Position numbers and translations under genes: made by a program. A stretch of DNA of 64,000 bases, from the NCBI RefSeq assembly GCF_003944705.1, contig NZ_RWIS01000016.1:1-64000 (forward strand). The letters run 5' to 3'. The notes under the pieces were generated by a model. That model saw nothing but the letters and a program-made list of their open reading frames with translations. It did not search any database and had not been told where the DNA came from. Positions within the stretch are counted from its first letter, which is position 1. Each line of letters begins with the position of its first letter. The DNA comes from Hymenobacter metallilatus (GTDB taxonomy: Bacteria; Bacteroidota; Bacteroidia; Cytophagales; Hymenobacteraceae). Shown in pieces: positions 48,914 to 58,156 of the stretch.

Positions 48914-49426
48914 ATGAAAAATCGCTTTGCCTTTGCCGCTTTGCTTGCCCTGCTGACCCTTACCGCCGCCACGGCACAGGCCCAGACGGCCCCCGCCGCC
49001 GGCTCCGCTGCCGATGAGGCCGCCGTGAAAATGGTGCTGACCAAGTACCAGCAGGCCGTGCAAAAACTCGATACGACGGGTACCCACCGCCTGTTCGCAC
49101 CTAACTCCCAGGTGTTTGAGTCGGGCGGGGTGGAAGGCACTTACCGCCACTATGCCGAGCACCATCTGGGGCCGGAGTTGAAAGAGTTCAGCGCCTTCAC
49201 CTTTAGCGACTACAAGGCCGCCGTGCAGGTCGACGGTCCCTACGCCTTCGCGACGGAGACTTACACCTACACGATCAATCTCAAGAACGGCCCCCAGGAT
49301 AAGCAGGCCAAGGCGCCTGTTGTCCGCCGCGGGGTGGCCACGTCGGTGCTGCGCAAAAACGCCGCCGGCCAGTGGCAGATTATGAGCACCCACTCCTCGG
49401 CTCGCACCCCACGTCCTAAAAAATAA
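48914..49426 (+). CDS. exported SnoaL/NTF2-like protein
   Basis: A 170-residue protein with signal peptide (MKNRFAFAALLALLTLTAATAQA). DEAAVKMVLTKYQQAVQKLD, GTYRHYAEHHLGPELKEFSAF and GVATSVLRKNAAGQWQIMSTHSSAR fit the NTF2-like/DUF4440 cone fold, with two His in the HH pair and a final HSS. It sits inside the efflux operon between adaptor and pump. It may bind a small ligand or metal; no enzyme function is assigned. Confidence 0.72.
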   Translation: MKNRFAFAALLALLTLTAATAQAQTAPAAGSAADEAAVKMVLTKYQQAVQKLDTTGTHRLFAPNSQVFESGGVEGTYRHYAEHHLGPELKEFSAFTFSDYKAAVQVDGPYAFATETYTYTINLKNGPQDKQAKAPVVRRGVATSVLRKNAAGQWQIMSTHSSARTPRPKK

Positions 49427-49528
49427 GCAGTCCGGTGGGCCTGGGCTACTTGTCCGGGACGCTGCCGATTCCGGGAGGGGAGGGGCCTTCCGGCCCCCTC
49501 GCTTCTTCCTTTTTTGCGCTAACAACCG

Positions 49529-52500
49529 ATGCTCGATCAGATAATTCGCTTTGCCCTGCAGAACCGCCTGCTGATGCTGGCCTTCGCCCTGGGCCTGCTC
49601 ATTGCCGGCACCTACACCGCGGGCCAGCTGCCCGTGGACGTGCTGCCCGACCTGGACCGTCCTCGCGTGACGGTATTCTTAGAAGCCCCGGGCATGGCGC
49701 CCGAGGAAGTGGAGGCCCTGGTGACGCTACCCGTGGAAACGGCCCTGAACGGAGCCACCGGCGTGTCGGCGGTGCGCTCCAACTCGGCCATCGGCCTGGG
49801 CATGGTGTTCGTGGAGTTCGACTACGGCACCGATATTTTCACGGCCCGCCAGATCGTGAGTGAAAAGCTCCAGACCACCGGCGAGCAGCTGCCCCAGGGC
49901 GTAACGCCCGTGCTGGGGCCCATTTCCTCGGTTATGGGCCAGATTATGCTCGTGGGCCTGACAGGAGGCAAGCAGACCAATGCGGCTGATTTGCGCACGC
50001 TGGCCAACTACACCGTGCGCCAACGCCTGCTCTCCATACCCGGCGTGGCCCAGGTCATTCCCATCGGCGGCGACAACCTGCAGTACCAGGTGCTGCTGGA
50101 CATGCCCCGGCTAAATGCCACCGGCCTGACGGTAAACCAGGTGGAGGAAGCCTTGCGCCAGTCCAACCTGAACACCACGGGCAACTTCTTCGACCGTAAT
50201 GGCTCGGAGGTGCTCATCCGCAACCTGGGCCGGCTGCGCTCGGTCAAGGACATCGAAAACATTATCGTCGGCTACCGCGACCAGTCCCCGGTCCGCGTGG
50301 CGGACGTGGCTAACGTGGAATTCGGGGCCCGCTTCAAGCGCGGCGACGGCAGCGTGAACGGTAAGCCCGCCGTCATCCTGAGCATTGAGAAGCAGCCGGG
50401 GGCCGCCACCGTGGGTCTCACGCAGGCCGTGGAGAAGGCCCTGGTCGAGCTCAAGCCCTCTTTGCCCAAGGATGTGCAGGTAAATACGCGCCTGTTCAAG
50501 CAGTCGGAGTTCATTGATTCCTCCATTACCAACGTGGAGGAGGCCTTGCGCGATGGGGCCATTCTCGTGGTCATCGTCTTGTTTGCCTTTCTGCTGAATG
50601 TGCGCACCACCTTTATTTCGTTGGTGGCTATTCCGTTATCGCTGCTCGTGACGGCGCTGGTGTTTCGCCTGGCGGGCATCTCCATCAACACCATGACGTT
50701 GGGCGGGCTGGCCATCGCCATCGGCGAGCTCGTGGACGATGCCATCGTGGACGTGGAGAACGTATACCGCCGCCTGCGCGAAAACCGGCAACGGGCCACT
50801 CCCCAGCCGGTACTCAAGGTTATCTATGCGGCCTCATCGGAGGTACGCAACTCCATCGTGTACGCCACCATCATCGTGGTGCTGGTGTTCCTGCCGCTGT
50901 TTGCGCTGGAAGGCATGGAAGGACGAATCTTTGCGCCCTTGGGCATTGCCTACATCACCAGCATCGTGGCTTCGCTGTTCGTGTCGCTCACCGTCACGCC
51001 GGTGCTATGTTACTACCTACTGCCGAAGATGAAGCAGATGGACCACCCCGAAACGGATGGTCCACTGGTGCGCTGGCTGAAGAAGAAGGATACTCGCCTG
51101 CTTACTTGGGGCCTGACCCACCCTAAACTCATCCTGACCTCCACGGCCTTGCTCTTTGTCATGGCCGCGGCCATGGTGCCTTTCTTCGGCACGGAGTTTC
51201 TGCCGCCTTTCAACGAAGGCTCGCTGACGGTCAACTTCTCGGCCCCCGCCGGCACGTCGCTAACGGAAAGCAACCGGTTGGGCACGCTGGGTGAGGAGCA
51301 AATGCTCAAGATTCCGGAAGTGGCCTACACGGCCCGCCGCACCGGCCGCGCCGAGCTCGACGAGCACGCCGAGTCGGTGAATAACTCGGAAATTGAGGTG
51401 GCCTTCAAAACGGAGGAAGAACTGGAAAAGGAGGGCAAAACCATGCGCAGCCGGGACGAGATTCTGGCCGATATGCGCCAGAAGCTCAGCCTGATCACGG
51501 GCGTGAACGTGAACATCGGCCAGCCCATCTCCCACCGCCTCGACCACCTCTTGTCGGGCGTGCGTGCCCAGGTGGCCATCAAGGTGTTCGGCAATGATTT
51601 GCTGGAGCTGCGCCGCTACGCCAATGAAATCCGCACGGCGGCCGGCACGGTGCCGGGCGTGGTGGACCTACAGGTCGAGAAGCAGGTGCAGATACCGCAG
51701 CTGCTCATCCGGCCCAAGGACGACGCCCTACGAGCCTACGGCATGGCCCGGGGCGAAGTGGTGCGTGACCTGGAAACCCTGTTTCAGGGCGCCGTGGTCT
51801 CGCAGATGCTCGACGGGCAGAAGCGCTTCGACCTGGTGGTGAAGCTGCCCGAAGCGCAGCGCAACGACATCGCGGCCATTGGCCAGACCCGCATTGAGAC
51901 GCCCACGGGCGCCATGATTCCCGTGAGCCAGGTGGCGGATGTCATCTACGAGCCGGGGCCCAACACCGTCAACCACGAAAATACCCAGCGCCGCATTACC
52001 ATCTCGCTTAACGTAGCCGAGCGCGACCTGGGCTCCACGGTGAAGGAGATTCAAGCCAAAGTCAGCCAGCAGGTGAAGCTGCCGGCGGGCTACTACCTCA
52101 CCTACGGCGGGCAGTTCGAGAGCCAGCAGTCGGCCTCGCAAAAGATTCTGTGGCTGAGCTTGTTTTCGCTGGCCGGCATCTTCCTGGTGCTCTACTCGCA
52201 CTTCAAGTCCACCTACATGGTGGGCCAGATTATGCTTAACATCCCCCTGGCCCTGATTGGCTCGGTGGTGGCGGTGCTGCTCACGGGCAGCACGTTCAGC
52301 ATTGCCTCGCTCGTGGGCTTTATCACGCTCACCGGCATTGCCTCGCGCAACGGCATCATGATGATTTCCCACTACATCCACCTCGTGGAGCATGAGGGCG
52401 AGACCTTCGGCAAAAAGATGATCGTCCGCGGCTCGCTGGAGCGCCTGGTGCCCGTGCTGATGACGGCGCTGGTAGCGGCCCTGGCCCTGGTGCCGCTCAC

Positions 52501-52750
52501 GCTGGCCAAGGACGCCCCGGGCAAGGAAATCCTCTACCCGGTGGCCACCGTCATCCTCGGAGGGCTGCTCTCGTCCACCTTTCTCGACATCATCGTCACG
52601 CCCGTGGTGTTCTGGCTGGTAGGGGAGAAGGCCTTGACCCAGTATTTCGCCGCCCATCGGGAAGTAGGCCTGGATGAGCACCCGCAGGAACTGGATGCGC
52701 AGCCGCTCACGCCCCCGGGCGATCAGACCGATTTGTCCCCGGCCCTGTAG
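49529..52750 (+). CDS. CusA/CzcA-family RND heavy-metal efflux pump
   Basis: A 1073-residue RND pump, complete. TM1 region MLDQIIRFALQNRLLMLAFALGLL; TM4 GGLAIAIGELVDDAIVDVENVYRRL with two Asp of the proton relay; FFGTEFLPPFNEGSLTV; TM10-12 with SLVGFITLTGIASRNGIMMISHY and the final VTPVVFWLVGEKAL. The DDAIVDVEN form is neither the typical CusA (DAAIVMIEN) nor CzcA (DGAVVIVEN) form, so the metal is not fixed by sequence. It exports divalent or monovalent cations by proton antiport. The AraC gene at 52761 begins 10 bp later. Confidence 0.88.
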   Translation: MLDQIIRFALQNRLLMLAFALGLLIAGTYTAGQLPVDVLPDLDRPRVTVFLEAPGMAPEEVEALVTLPVETALNGATGVSAVRSNSAIGLGMVFVEFDYGTDIFTARQIVSEKLQTTGEQLPQGVTPVLGPISSVMGQIMLVGLTGGKQTNAADLRTLANYTVRQRLLSIPGVAQVIPIGGDNLQYQVLLDMPRLNATGLTVNQVEEALRQSNLNTTGNFFDRNGSEVLIRNLGRLRSVKDIENIIVGYRDQSPVRVADVANVEFGARFKRGDGSVNGKPAVILSIEKQPGAATVGLTQAVEKALVELKPSLPKDVQVNTRLFKQSEFIDSSITNVEEALRDGAILVVIVLFAFLLNVRTTFISLVAIPLSLLVTALVFRLAGISINTMTLGGLAIAIGELVDDAIVDVENVYRRLRENRQRATPQPVLKVIYAASSEVRNSIVYATIIVVLVFLPLFALEGMEGRIFAPLGIAYITSIVASLFVSLTVTPVLCYYLLPKMKQMDHPETDGPLVRWLKKKDTRLLTWGLTHPKLILTSTALLFVMAAAMVPFFGTEFLPPFNEGSLTVNFSAPAGTSLTESNRLGTLGEEQMLKIPEVAYTARRTGRAELDEHAESVNNSEIEVAFKTEEELEKEGKTMRSRDEILADMRQKLSLITGVNVNIGQPISHRLDHLLSGVRAQVAIKVFGNDLLELRRYANEIRTAAGTVPGVVDLQVEKQVQIPQLLIRPKDDALRAYGMARGEVVRDLETLFQGAVVSQMLDGQKRFDLVVKLPEAQRNDIAAIGQTRIETPTGAMIPVSQVADVIYEPGPNTVNHENTQRRITISLNVAERDLGSTVKEIQAKVSQQVKLPAGYYLTYGGQFESQQSASQKILWLSLFSLAGIFLVLYSHFKSTYMVGQIMLNIPLALIGSVVAVLLTGSTFSIASLVGFITLTGIASRNGIMMISHYIHLVEHEGETFGKKMIVRGSLERLVPVLMTALVAALALVPLTLAKDAPGKEILYPVATVILGGLLSSTFLDIIVTPVVFWLVGEKALTQYFAAHREVGLDEHPQELDAQPLTPPGDQTDLSPAL

Positions 52751-52760
52751 CCCTTGTCCC

Positions 52761-53357
52761 ATGGCCTCCACGCTCCTGTATGTCCGGCATATGGTCTGCT
52801 CAAAGTGCATCCTGGTAGTGCGCGAACTCCTCGTGGAGTTGGGCCTGGTGCCGTTACGCGTGGAACTGGGGGAAGTGGAACTGCTGGGCACCCAGCAGGT
52901 CATTGACTGGGCCCGACTGCAGCAGCGTCTGGAAGCGGAAGGCTTTGCCTTGCTCGACCGGCTCTCCCCCCAGCAGCGCCTCGTAGTGCAAATCAAGGAA
53001 GTAATTGCCGAGCTGCTGCGTAAGGAGCCCGCCGCGCTACGTAGCGGACACTTCTCCCGACTGCTGAGCGAGCGCCTGCAGCGACGCTTTGCTTACCTGA
53101 GCGACGTGTTTTCGGCCACCGAAGGACTGAGCCTGGAACAGTACGTCATCCGGCAGCGCGTGGAAGAGGCCCGGTGCCTGCTGCGGGATGGTACGCTGCC
53201 CGTGGGGCGCATTGCTACAGTACTGGGATTTAGCAATCTGGGCCACCTCTCCAGGCAGTTTCAGCGCGCAACGGGGCTTTCTCCCAGCGAGTACCGCCGC
53301 CAGTGCCTTCTGCAGGCTTCCGTCGCTACACTTTCTGATTCGGGTGCAAGCGGCTAA
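52761..53357 (+). CDS. AraC-family regulator with HMA-like segment, paralogue 4
   Basis: A 198-residue regulator from ATG 52761, 10 bp after the RND pump. The metal motif is RHMVCSKC (C13, C16), and the segment WARLQQRLEAEGFALLDRL resembles the end of an HMA fold. The AraC HTH pair is EQYVIRQRVEEARCLL and GFSNLGHLSRQFQRATGL. It is closest to paralogue 2 but keeps both Cys. As the last gene of the RND operon it may control that operon. No good copy of the copper operator was found near it. Confidence 0.83.
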   Translation: MASTLLYVRHMVCSKCILVVRELLVELGLVPLRVELGEVELLGTQQVIDWARLQQRLEAEGFALLDRLSPQQRLVVQIKEVIAELLRKEPAALRSGHFSRLLSERLQRRFAYLSDVFSATEGLSLEQYVIRQRVEEARCLLRDGTLPVGRIATVLGFSNLGHLSRQFQRATGLSPSEYRRQCLLQASVATLSDSGASG

Positions 53358-53497
53358 GGCCTTGTAGGGTTCGGGTTCTTGCTAAAATAGCACCTTGACG
53401 GGGTAAGCCGAGAAAGCGGCTTGCAAAAGTGGAGCCGAGTAAATTATGCAGGTAATCGGCTTTAATCGTGCACAACTACTGGCTGCACGGCAAGTAT

Positions 53498-53532
53498 ATA
53501 CTGGAAATTATTCATCCTTAACCTTCCAGTAT
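53498..53532 (+). promoter_or_regulatory. inverted repeat directly upstream of the second copper-storage gene
   Basis: ATACTGGAA (53498-53506) and TTCCAGTAT (53524-53532) form a perfect 9-bp inverted repeat with a 17-bp spacer, ending one base before the ATG at 53534. It could be an operator or an mRNA hairpin that hides the start codon. Confidence 0.5.
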
Positions 53533-53533
53533 C

Positions 53534-53869
53534 ATGCACACTCAAAACCAGAACCTGCTCGACGCCCTCAATGCCTGCATCGCCTCGTGCGAACACTGCG
53601 CTACCGCCTGCCTGCAAGAGCAGGATGTGCGCATGATGGTCCGCTGTATTAGCCTGGACCGGGACTGTGCCGACATCTGCGCCCTCACCGCTCGTCTGCT
53701 GGCCCGCGGCTCTGAGCACGCCCAGCACCTGCTGCGCGAGTGCGCCGAAATCTGCAAGGCCTGTGGTGACGAATGCGAAAAGCACGGCGCGCATATGCAG
53801 CACTGCCGGGAGTGCGCGGAAGCCTGCCGCCGCTGCGAGCAGGCCTGCCGTCAAGGTTTGAACGCCTAG
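53534..53869 (+). CDS. four-helix bundle copper-binding protein (DUF326 / Csp-like), copy 2
   Basis: A 111-residue near-twin of 1194-1529 with the same Cys positions (ACIASCEHC, CAEICKACGDEC, CAEACRRCEQAC) and no signal peptide. The middle third is almost identical in DNA as well. It should store Cu(I) in the cytosol. It marks the right edge of the metal island and has its own hairpin upstream and a perfect terminator downstream. Confidence 0.86.
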   Translation: MHTQNQNLLDALNACIASCEHCATACLQEQDVRMMVRCISLDRDCADICALTARLLARGSEHAQHLLRECAEICKACGDECEKHGAHMQHCRECAEACRRCEQACRQGLNA

Positions 53870-53883
53870 ACTACCTGACACCA

Positions 53884-53918
53884 AAAAAGCCAGCTCATGT
53901 GAATTGAGCTGGCTTTTT
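53884..53918 (+). terminator. strong intrinsic terminator
   Basis: AAAAAGCCAGCTCA (53884-53897) and TGAGCTGGCTTTTT (53905-53918) are perfect reverse complements; the A and T runs make it work in both directions. Confidence 0.85.
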
Positions 53919-54533
53919 GCATTTGTATGAGTGTAATGTTGCAAGCAATAAACCCGATAGTACATTTCTTACTATTTGACGGGATTTTACCTTTGAACTA
54001 ATCACGCGGTGCCCTAATACCTGTAGCGGCTCACCCCCTTCCCAGACTTGCCCGATACTGCGCAGCCCCGCTGTTAGCTCTTTACGGAGACCAGTGCGGT
54101 GACTTGAATGGGACGATCTCCCAAGAATCAGCAACTGGCTCAGCTTCTTATCTGCTCGCTTTTCATCTGCTCGCTTTTCATCTGCTCGCTTTTCATCTGC
54201 TCGCTTTTCATCTGCTCGCTTTTCATCTGCTCGCTTTTCATCTGCTCGCTTTGCCACTTAGAGCATGGTCTACAGATGTAAACGCCACTTCTCCCATGGT
54301 TTGTGCTCATAATTCGGAGTTTGGGTGTGGCATGCCTGGCAGTAGTGACCCGTGCATTATCCTTCTCTTACCTGCCACTGCCCGATAGGTGGTAATGTCG
54401 GGGCGCGCACGCTTGGCTGAAAGCTTACTGATTTTCGATGACTGCCTTTTACCTCTTACCCTTATCACGACAATCGTGTGGGTATTCTACAAAAAGTAGT
54501 GTAGCGGTTTCCCCGACTCTTTCTCCACGATAC
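53919..54533. other. 615-bp stretch without a firm gene
   Basis: It contains the tandem repeat. The minus-strand frame 53895-54257 (KRADE repeats then a basic region) has no signal, domain or neighbour support; it overlaps the terminator of the copper-storage gene, so I do not call it a gene. A possible promoter for the amylase at 54534 lies near its right end, with no clear box. Confidence 0.4.
54151..54252. repeat. tandem 15-bp repeat, seven copies
   Basis: The 15-bp unit TCTGCTCGCTTTTCA starts at 54151, 54166, 54181, 54196, 54211, 54226 and (partial) 54241. Copies are identical. On the minus strand an open frame (53895-54257) reads it as the pentapeptide KRADE repeated; on the plus strand it reads LLAFH. 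Because the unit is 15 bp, copy-number changes keep the frame. Confidence 0.85.
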
Positions 54534-57371
54534 ATGAAAAATTTCCTGCTCTTAGCTTGGCTGTTGGTGCTGACTGGTGTTGTGCGGGCCCAGGTGGTCT
54601 CAACCGCTCCGGCTTTCTTTGCGGCGACTGACCCAGTTACTCTGTCCTTTGATGCCACGCAAGGCAACCAGGGCCTGAACAACTTTACCGGTGACGTGTA
54701 CGCTCACATCGGGGTTATCACTAACCTTAGCGCTTCACCTTCGGATTGGAGGTATGTGAAATTTACCAATTTTACCGCTCCTGACCCCTCGGTGCTGCTT
54801 ACCCGCACCGGCCCTAATACCTACGCGTTAAGCATCACGCCCAGCGTGCGGGCCTGGTTCAACGTGCCGGCCGCCGAGCAGGTTCTGAAGTTGGCCATGG
54901 TGTTTCGCAACGCCGCCGGCACCCAGGTCGGCCGGGCCACCGGTGGGGCTGATATCTTCGTGGACGTAAGCCAGAGCAGCGCCCTGGCCGTGCGCCTTAC
55001 TGCCCCAGCAACGGGTCAGAACCCCATCTTTATCAGCTCGGGGGCACCGGTGAACGTGGCGGGTGTCGCCTCTCAGGCCGCGACTCTAACGCTGCGTCTT
55101 AATGGCACCCAGGTCGGCCAGCAATCCAATGCCACGAGCTTTACCGGCAGCGTGACGCCCACCCGGGCGGGCCGCAACGTCATCCGCCTCACAGCTACCC
55201 TGGGCACCACGTCCGTGTCGGACTCGGCCATTGTGTACGTGCGCCCGGTTGTAACCACTGCCGCCCTGCCCGCCGGCGTACGCGACGGCATCAACTACTT
55301 GGCTGGGGGAGCTTCCGCCGTGCTGGTGCTCACGGCCCCGGGCAAACAGTTCGTGTACGCCCTCGGCGAGTTCAACAACTGGCAGCCCGACCAGCCGGCC
55401 TACATGAACCAGACGCCCGACGGCAACCAGTGGTGGGTGCAGCTCAACGGCCTGACGCCGGGGCGCGAATACGCCTACCAGTACCTGGTGGATGGCAGCC
55501 TGCGCGTGGCCGACCCGTACGCTGAGAAAGTGCTCGACCCCAATAACGACCGCTTCATTCCGGCCGTAACCTTCCCCAACCTAAAGGCTTACCCCACGGG
55601 CCAGACCTCGGGCATCGTGTCGGTGCTGCAAACCAATCAGCCGGCGTACACCTGGCAGGTGCCTACCTTTCAGAAGCCGGCAAAAAGCAAGCTGGTCATC
55701 TATAAGCTGCTGGTACGCGACTTCATGGCCCGCCACGACTACCAGACCCTGGTGGACACGTTAGGCTACCTGCAGCGCCTCGGGGTCAACGTCATCGAGT
55801 TGTTGCCGGTGGGCGAGTTCGAGGGCAACGAGTCGTGGGGCTACAACCCCTCCTTTCACCTGGCCCCCGACAAGTACTACGGCCCCAAGAACGAACTCAA
55901 GCGCTTCATCGATTCCGCCCACGCCCGCGGCATCGCCGTGACGCTGGATATGGTGCTCAACCACGCCTTTGGCCAGAACCCGATGGTGCAACTGTACTTC
56001 GACGGGACAGCCGGCAAGCCGGCCGCGAACTCACCCTGGTTTAATGCTGACGCCACGCACCCCTTCAACGTGGGGTACGACTTCAACCATGAAAGCGCTT
56101 TCACCAAAACGTACGCCAAACGGGTGATGGAATTCTGGCTGCAGGAATATCACCTGGATGGATACCGCTTCGATCTGTCCAAAGGCTTCACCCAGACCGT
56201 TTCCGGCACCAACGTGGGTCAGTGGAGCCAGTACGACCAGTCCCGGGTGAACATCTGGATGGAGTACAACAATTTCATTAAAACAGTGGACCCGAATGCG
56301 TTCGTTATTCTGGAGCACTTTGCCGATAATACCGAAGAACGGGTGCTGGCCAACGCGGGCATGCTGCTGTGGGGCAACCTTAACTACAACTACAACGAGG
56401 CTACCATGGGCTTTCTGCCCAACTCCAACTTCAGCGGGGGCTACTACGGCAGCACCGCCCAGGGTGGCCGCGGCTGGGCGCAGCCGGGCCTGGTGACCTA
56501 CATGGAAAGCCACGACGAGGAGCGGCTGATGTACCGCAACCTCACCTTTGGCAACCAATCCAACCCCGCCCACAACGTGCGCGACCTCACCACTGCTCTG
56601 GCCCGCAACGAGGCCGCGGCCGCGTTTTTCTTCACCGTACCAGGCCCCAAGATGCTGTGGCAGTTTGGCGAGCTGGGCTACGAGGTGAGCATCGACTTCA
56701 ACGGGCGCACCGGCAATAAGCCTATCCGCTGGAACTACTACCAGGAACCCGCCCGCCGTAAGCTCTACGACACCTACCGGGCGCTGATAGCCCTGAAGAA
56801 GAGTCAGGCCGTGTTCGACAACCCCACCAGCTATACCCAACAGCTGGCCGGCGCGGGCAAATCCATCCACCTGGGCGATGCCACGCAGCAAGTGACCGTT
56901 CTGGGCAACTTCGACGTGACCAGTATCACCATTGACCCAGCCTTTCAACGGCCCGGCAAGTGGTACAACTACCTCAGCGGCGACAGTATTACCGTGACCA
57001 ACGTGAATGCCCAACTAAACCTGCAGCCCGGGGAGTACCGCGTGTACACCACGCAGCGGGTGCGGCGTGCCGGTATAGTGCTCAGCACCAGGGGGGCGCA
57101 ACAAGGCACCGCGCTGAACTTGAGCGTCGCCCCGAACCCGGCCGGTACTCGGGCCACCGTGCGACTGACTACGCCTGTTACGGCCCCGGTGACGGTGAGC
57201 GTACGTAACCTGCTCGGCGGTGAAGTACACCGGGTACAGTTGTCCCCGCGTCCTGCCGGCACGGTCGTGGAAATACCGCTGAAACTCGATAGTTTGTCGG
57301 CTGGAGTATACTTAGTTAACGTGGTAAGCGGTAACCTTACGGCCACTACGCGACTTTTGATCCAACCCTAA
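54534..57371 (+). CDS. secreted GH13 alpha-amylase-type glycoside hydrolase with T9SS tail
   Basis: A 945-residue secreted enzyme from ATG 54534 (signal MKNFLLLAWLLVLTGVVRA). N-terminal beta domains (around 25-270) precede an E-set/CBM48-like segment (YALGEFNNWQPDQPA, around 280-295). The GH13 barrel follows: VNVIELLPVGEFEGNESWGY, TLDMVLNHAFGQ, GYRFDLSKGF with nucleophile D547, VILEHF with acid/base E594, and ESHDEER with D661. The C-terminal 80 residues (LNLSVAPNPAGTRATV ... GVYLVNVVSG) are a type IX secretion sorting domain. It degrades alpha-glucans such as starch or glycogen. Not part of the metal island. Confidence 0.88.
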   Translation: MKNFLLLAWLLVLTGVVRAQVVSTAPAFFAATDPVTLSFDATQGNQGLNNFTGDVYAHIGVITNLSASPSDWRYVKFTNFTAPDPSVLLTRTGPNTYALSITPSVRAWFNVPAAEQVLKLAMVFRNAAGTQVGRATGGADIFVDVSQSSALAVRLTAPATGQNPIFISSGAPVNVAGVASQAATLTLRLNGTQVGQQSNATSFTGSVTPTRAGRNVIRLTATLGTTSVSDSAIVYVRPVVTTAALPAGVRDGINYLAGGASAVLVLTAPGKQFVYALGEFNNWQPDQPAYMNQTPDGNQWWVQLNGLTPGREYAYQYLVDGSLRVADPYAEKVLDPNNDRFIPAVTFPNLKAYPTGQTSGIVSVLQTNQPAYTWQVPTFQKPAKSKLVIYKLLVRDFMARHDYQTLVDTLGYLQRLGVNVIELLPVGEFEGNESWGYNPSFHLAPDKYYGPKNELKRFIDSAHARGIAVTLDMVLNHAFGQNPMVQLYFDGTAGKPAANSPWFNADATHPFNVGYDFNHESAFTKTYAKRVMEFWLQEYHLDGYRFDLSKGFTQTVSGTNVGQWSQYDQSRVNIWMEYNNFIKTVDPNAFVILEHFADNTEERVLANAGMLLWGNLNYNYNEATMGFLPNSNFSGGYYGSTAQGGRGWAQPGLVTYMESHDEERLMYRNLTFGNQSNPAHNVRDLTTALARNEAAAAFFFTVPGPKMLWQFGELGYEVSIDFNGRTGNKPIRWNYYQEPARRKLYDTYRALIALKKSQAVFDNPTSYTQQLAGAGKSIHLGDATQQVTVLGNFDVTSITIDPAFQRPGKWYNYLSGDSITVTNVNAQLNLQPGEYRVYTTQRVRRAGIVLSTRGAQQGTALNLSVAPNPAGTRATVRLTTPVTAPVTVSVRNLLGGEVHRVQLSPRPAGTVVEIPLKLDSLSAGVYLVNVVSGNLTATTRLLIQP

Positions 57372-57626
57372 CAAACAGGCTTTTCTACTACCTTATGGAA
57401 TGACCATCACAATTTGGTGGCACTGTTCGTAGGGGATTAAACTAGACTCACGGGGCTGAAAAGACTCCAACTACTTGATCCTAACGAAATAGTTCATGGT
57501 ATGAACTCTCCTGCAAATCATATAAGCCCGAAGCGCAATTCTGTACCCCTGGCGCCGCACTGGGGTCTATTTTTGTGCGTTGTACACCCAGTACCGACTA
57601 GCTCGGCGACCTTACTTCTTCTTCCC
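57372..57626. other. intergenic region between amylase and CopZ-like gene
   Basis: 255 bp with no gene that I can support. CTATTTTTG near 57569-57577 gives a near -7 box about 50 bp before the ATG at 57627. Confidence 0.4.
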
Positions 57627-57836
57627 ATGAAAACTCTGCAATTCAAGACCAACATTAACTGCGGCGGCTGCATTAAAGCCGTTACGCCGACCCTGAACCA
57701 AGAAGCTGGCGTGGGTAACTGGCAAGTGGACACGACTAGCCCCGACAAGATTCTCACCGTCACCTCCGACCAGCTCACGGCGGAGCAAGTGGTTCAGGCC
57801 GTTGAGAAAGCCGGCTTTAACATTGCGGCTGCTTAA
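57627..57836 (+). CDS. CopZ-like HMA-domain metallochaperone, copy 2
   Basis: A 69-residue cytosolic HMA domain: MKTLQFKTNINCGGCIKAVTP, then WQVDTTSPDKILTV and VVQAVEKAGFNI. Metal site C12-C15 type CGGC. Paralogue of 24376-24582. It probably hands Cu(I) to a P-type ATPase. It stands alone, followed by a perfect terminator. Confidence 0.8.
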   Translation: MKTLQFKTNINCGGCIKAVTPTLNQEAGVGNWQVDTTSPDKILTVTSDQLTAEQVVQAVEKAGFNIAAA

Positions 57837-57857
57837 GCGCCTTCGTTGTCTGCACGT

Positions 57858-57884
57858 AAAACGCCCGGTTCTGCCGGGCGTTTT
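57858..57884 (+). terminator. intrinsic terminator after the CopZ-like gene
   Basis: AAAACGCCCGG (57858-57868) pairs perfectly with CCGGGCGTTTT (57874-57884) around a 5-base loop. Confidence 0.85.
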
Positions 57885-58156
57885 TGGTTTTCAGGGTGCC
57901 TAGCACTGGAAAGCATGGAAATTATGTAGGCTGCGCGCGCAATAGCAGCAAACACGCCCCCACCCACTCTGCGTAAAGCGAACCGCCGGTCACGTCCTGC
58001 TAGCCTGCTGGCACAGCAACACGACTTCTCTGATTTGCTTCGTCGTGGCCGGGAAAAAGCGGCGCTGCACTACCGGAAAATGTTGCGGCGCCGGGAATCC
58101 GGAAAGGGCTCCGCTCTTTCGGCGGTTTTCTGCTGTTCAATTCTTTGCCTGCCTCT
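57885..58156. other. 272-bp intergenic region
   Basis: No gene seen. A GC-rich imperfect hairpin near 58060-58100 (AAAGCGGCGC ... GCGGCGCCGG) is the only structure noted, of unknown role. Confidence 0.35.

Noticed and set aside
47714..49525. 603-codon minus-strand open frame
   Set aside because: Antisense to the CzcB adaptor and NTF2-like genes; the product is His/Gly/Leu-rich without domains, as expected of a shadow of high-GC coding DNA.
54151..54252. CRISPR array
   Set aside because: Units are contiguous 15-mers with no spacers, and no cas genes are present.
53895..54257. KRADE-repeat protein gene on the minus strand
   Set aside because: It overlaps the strong terminator, lacks a domain, and exists mainly because the repeat unit is a multiple of three.
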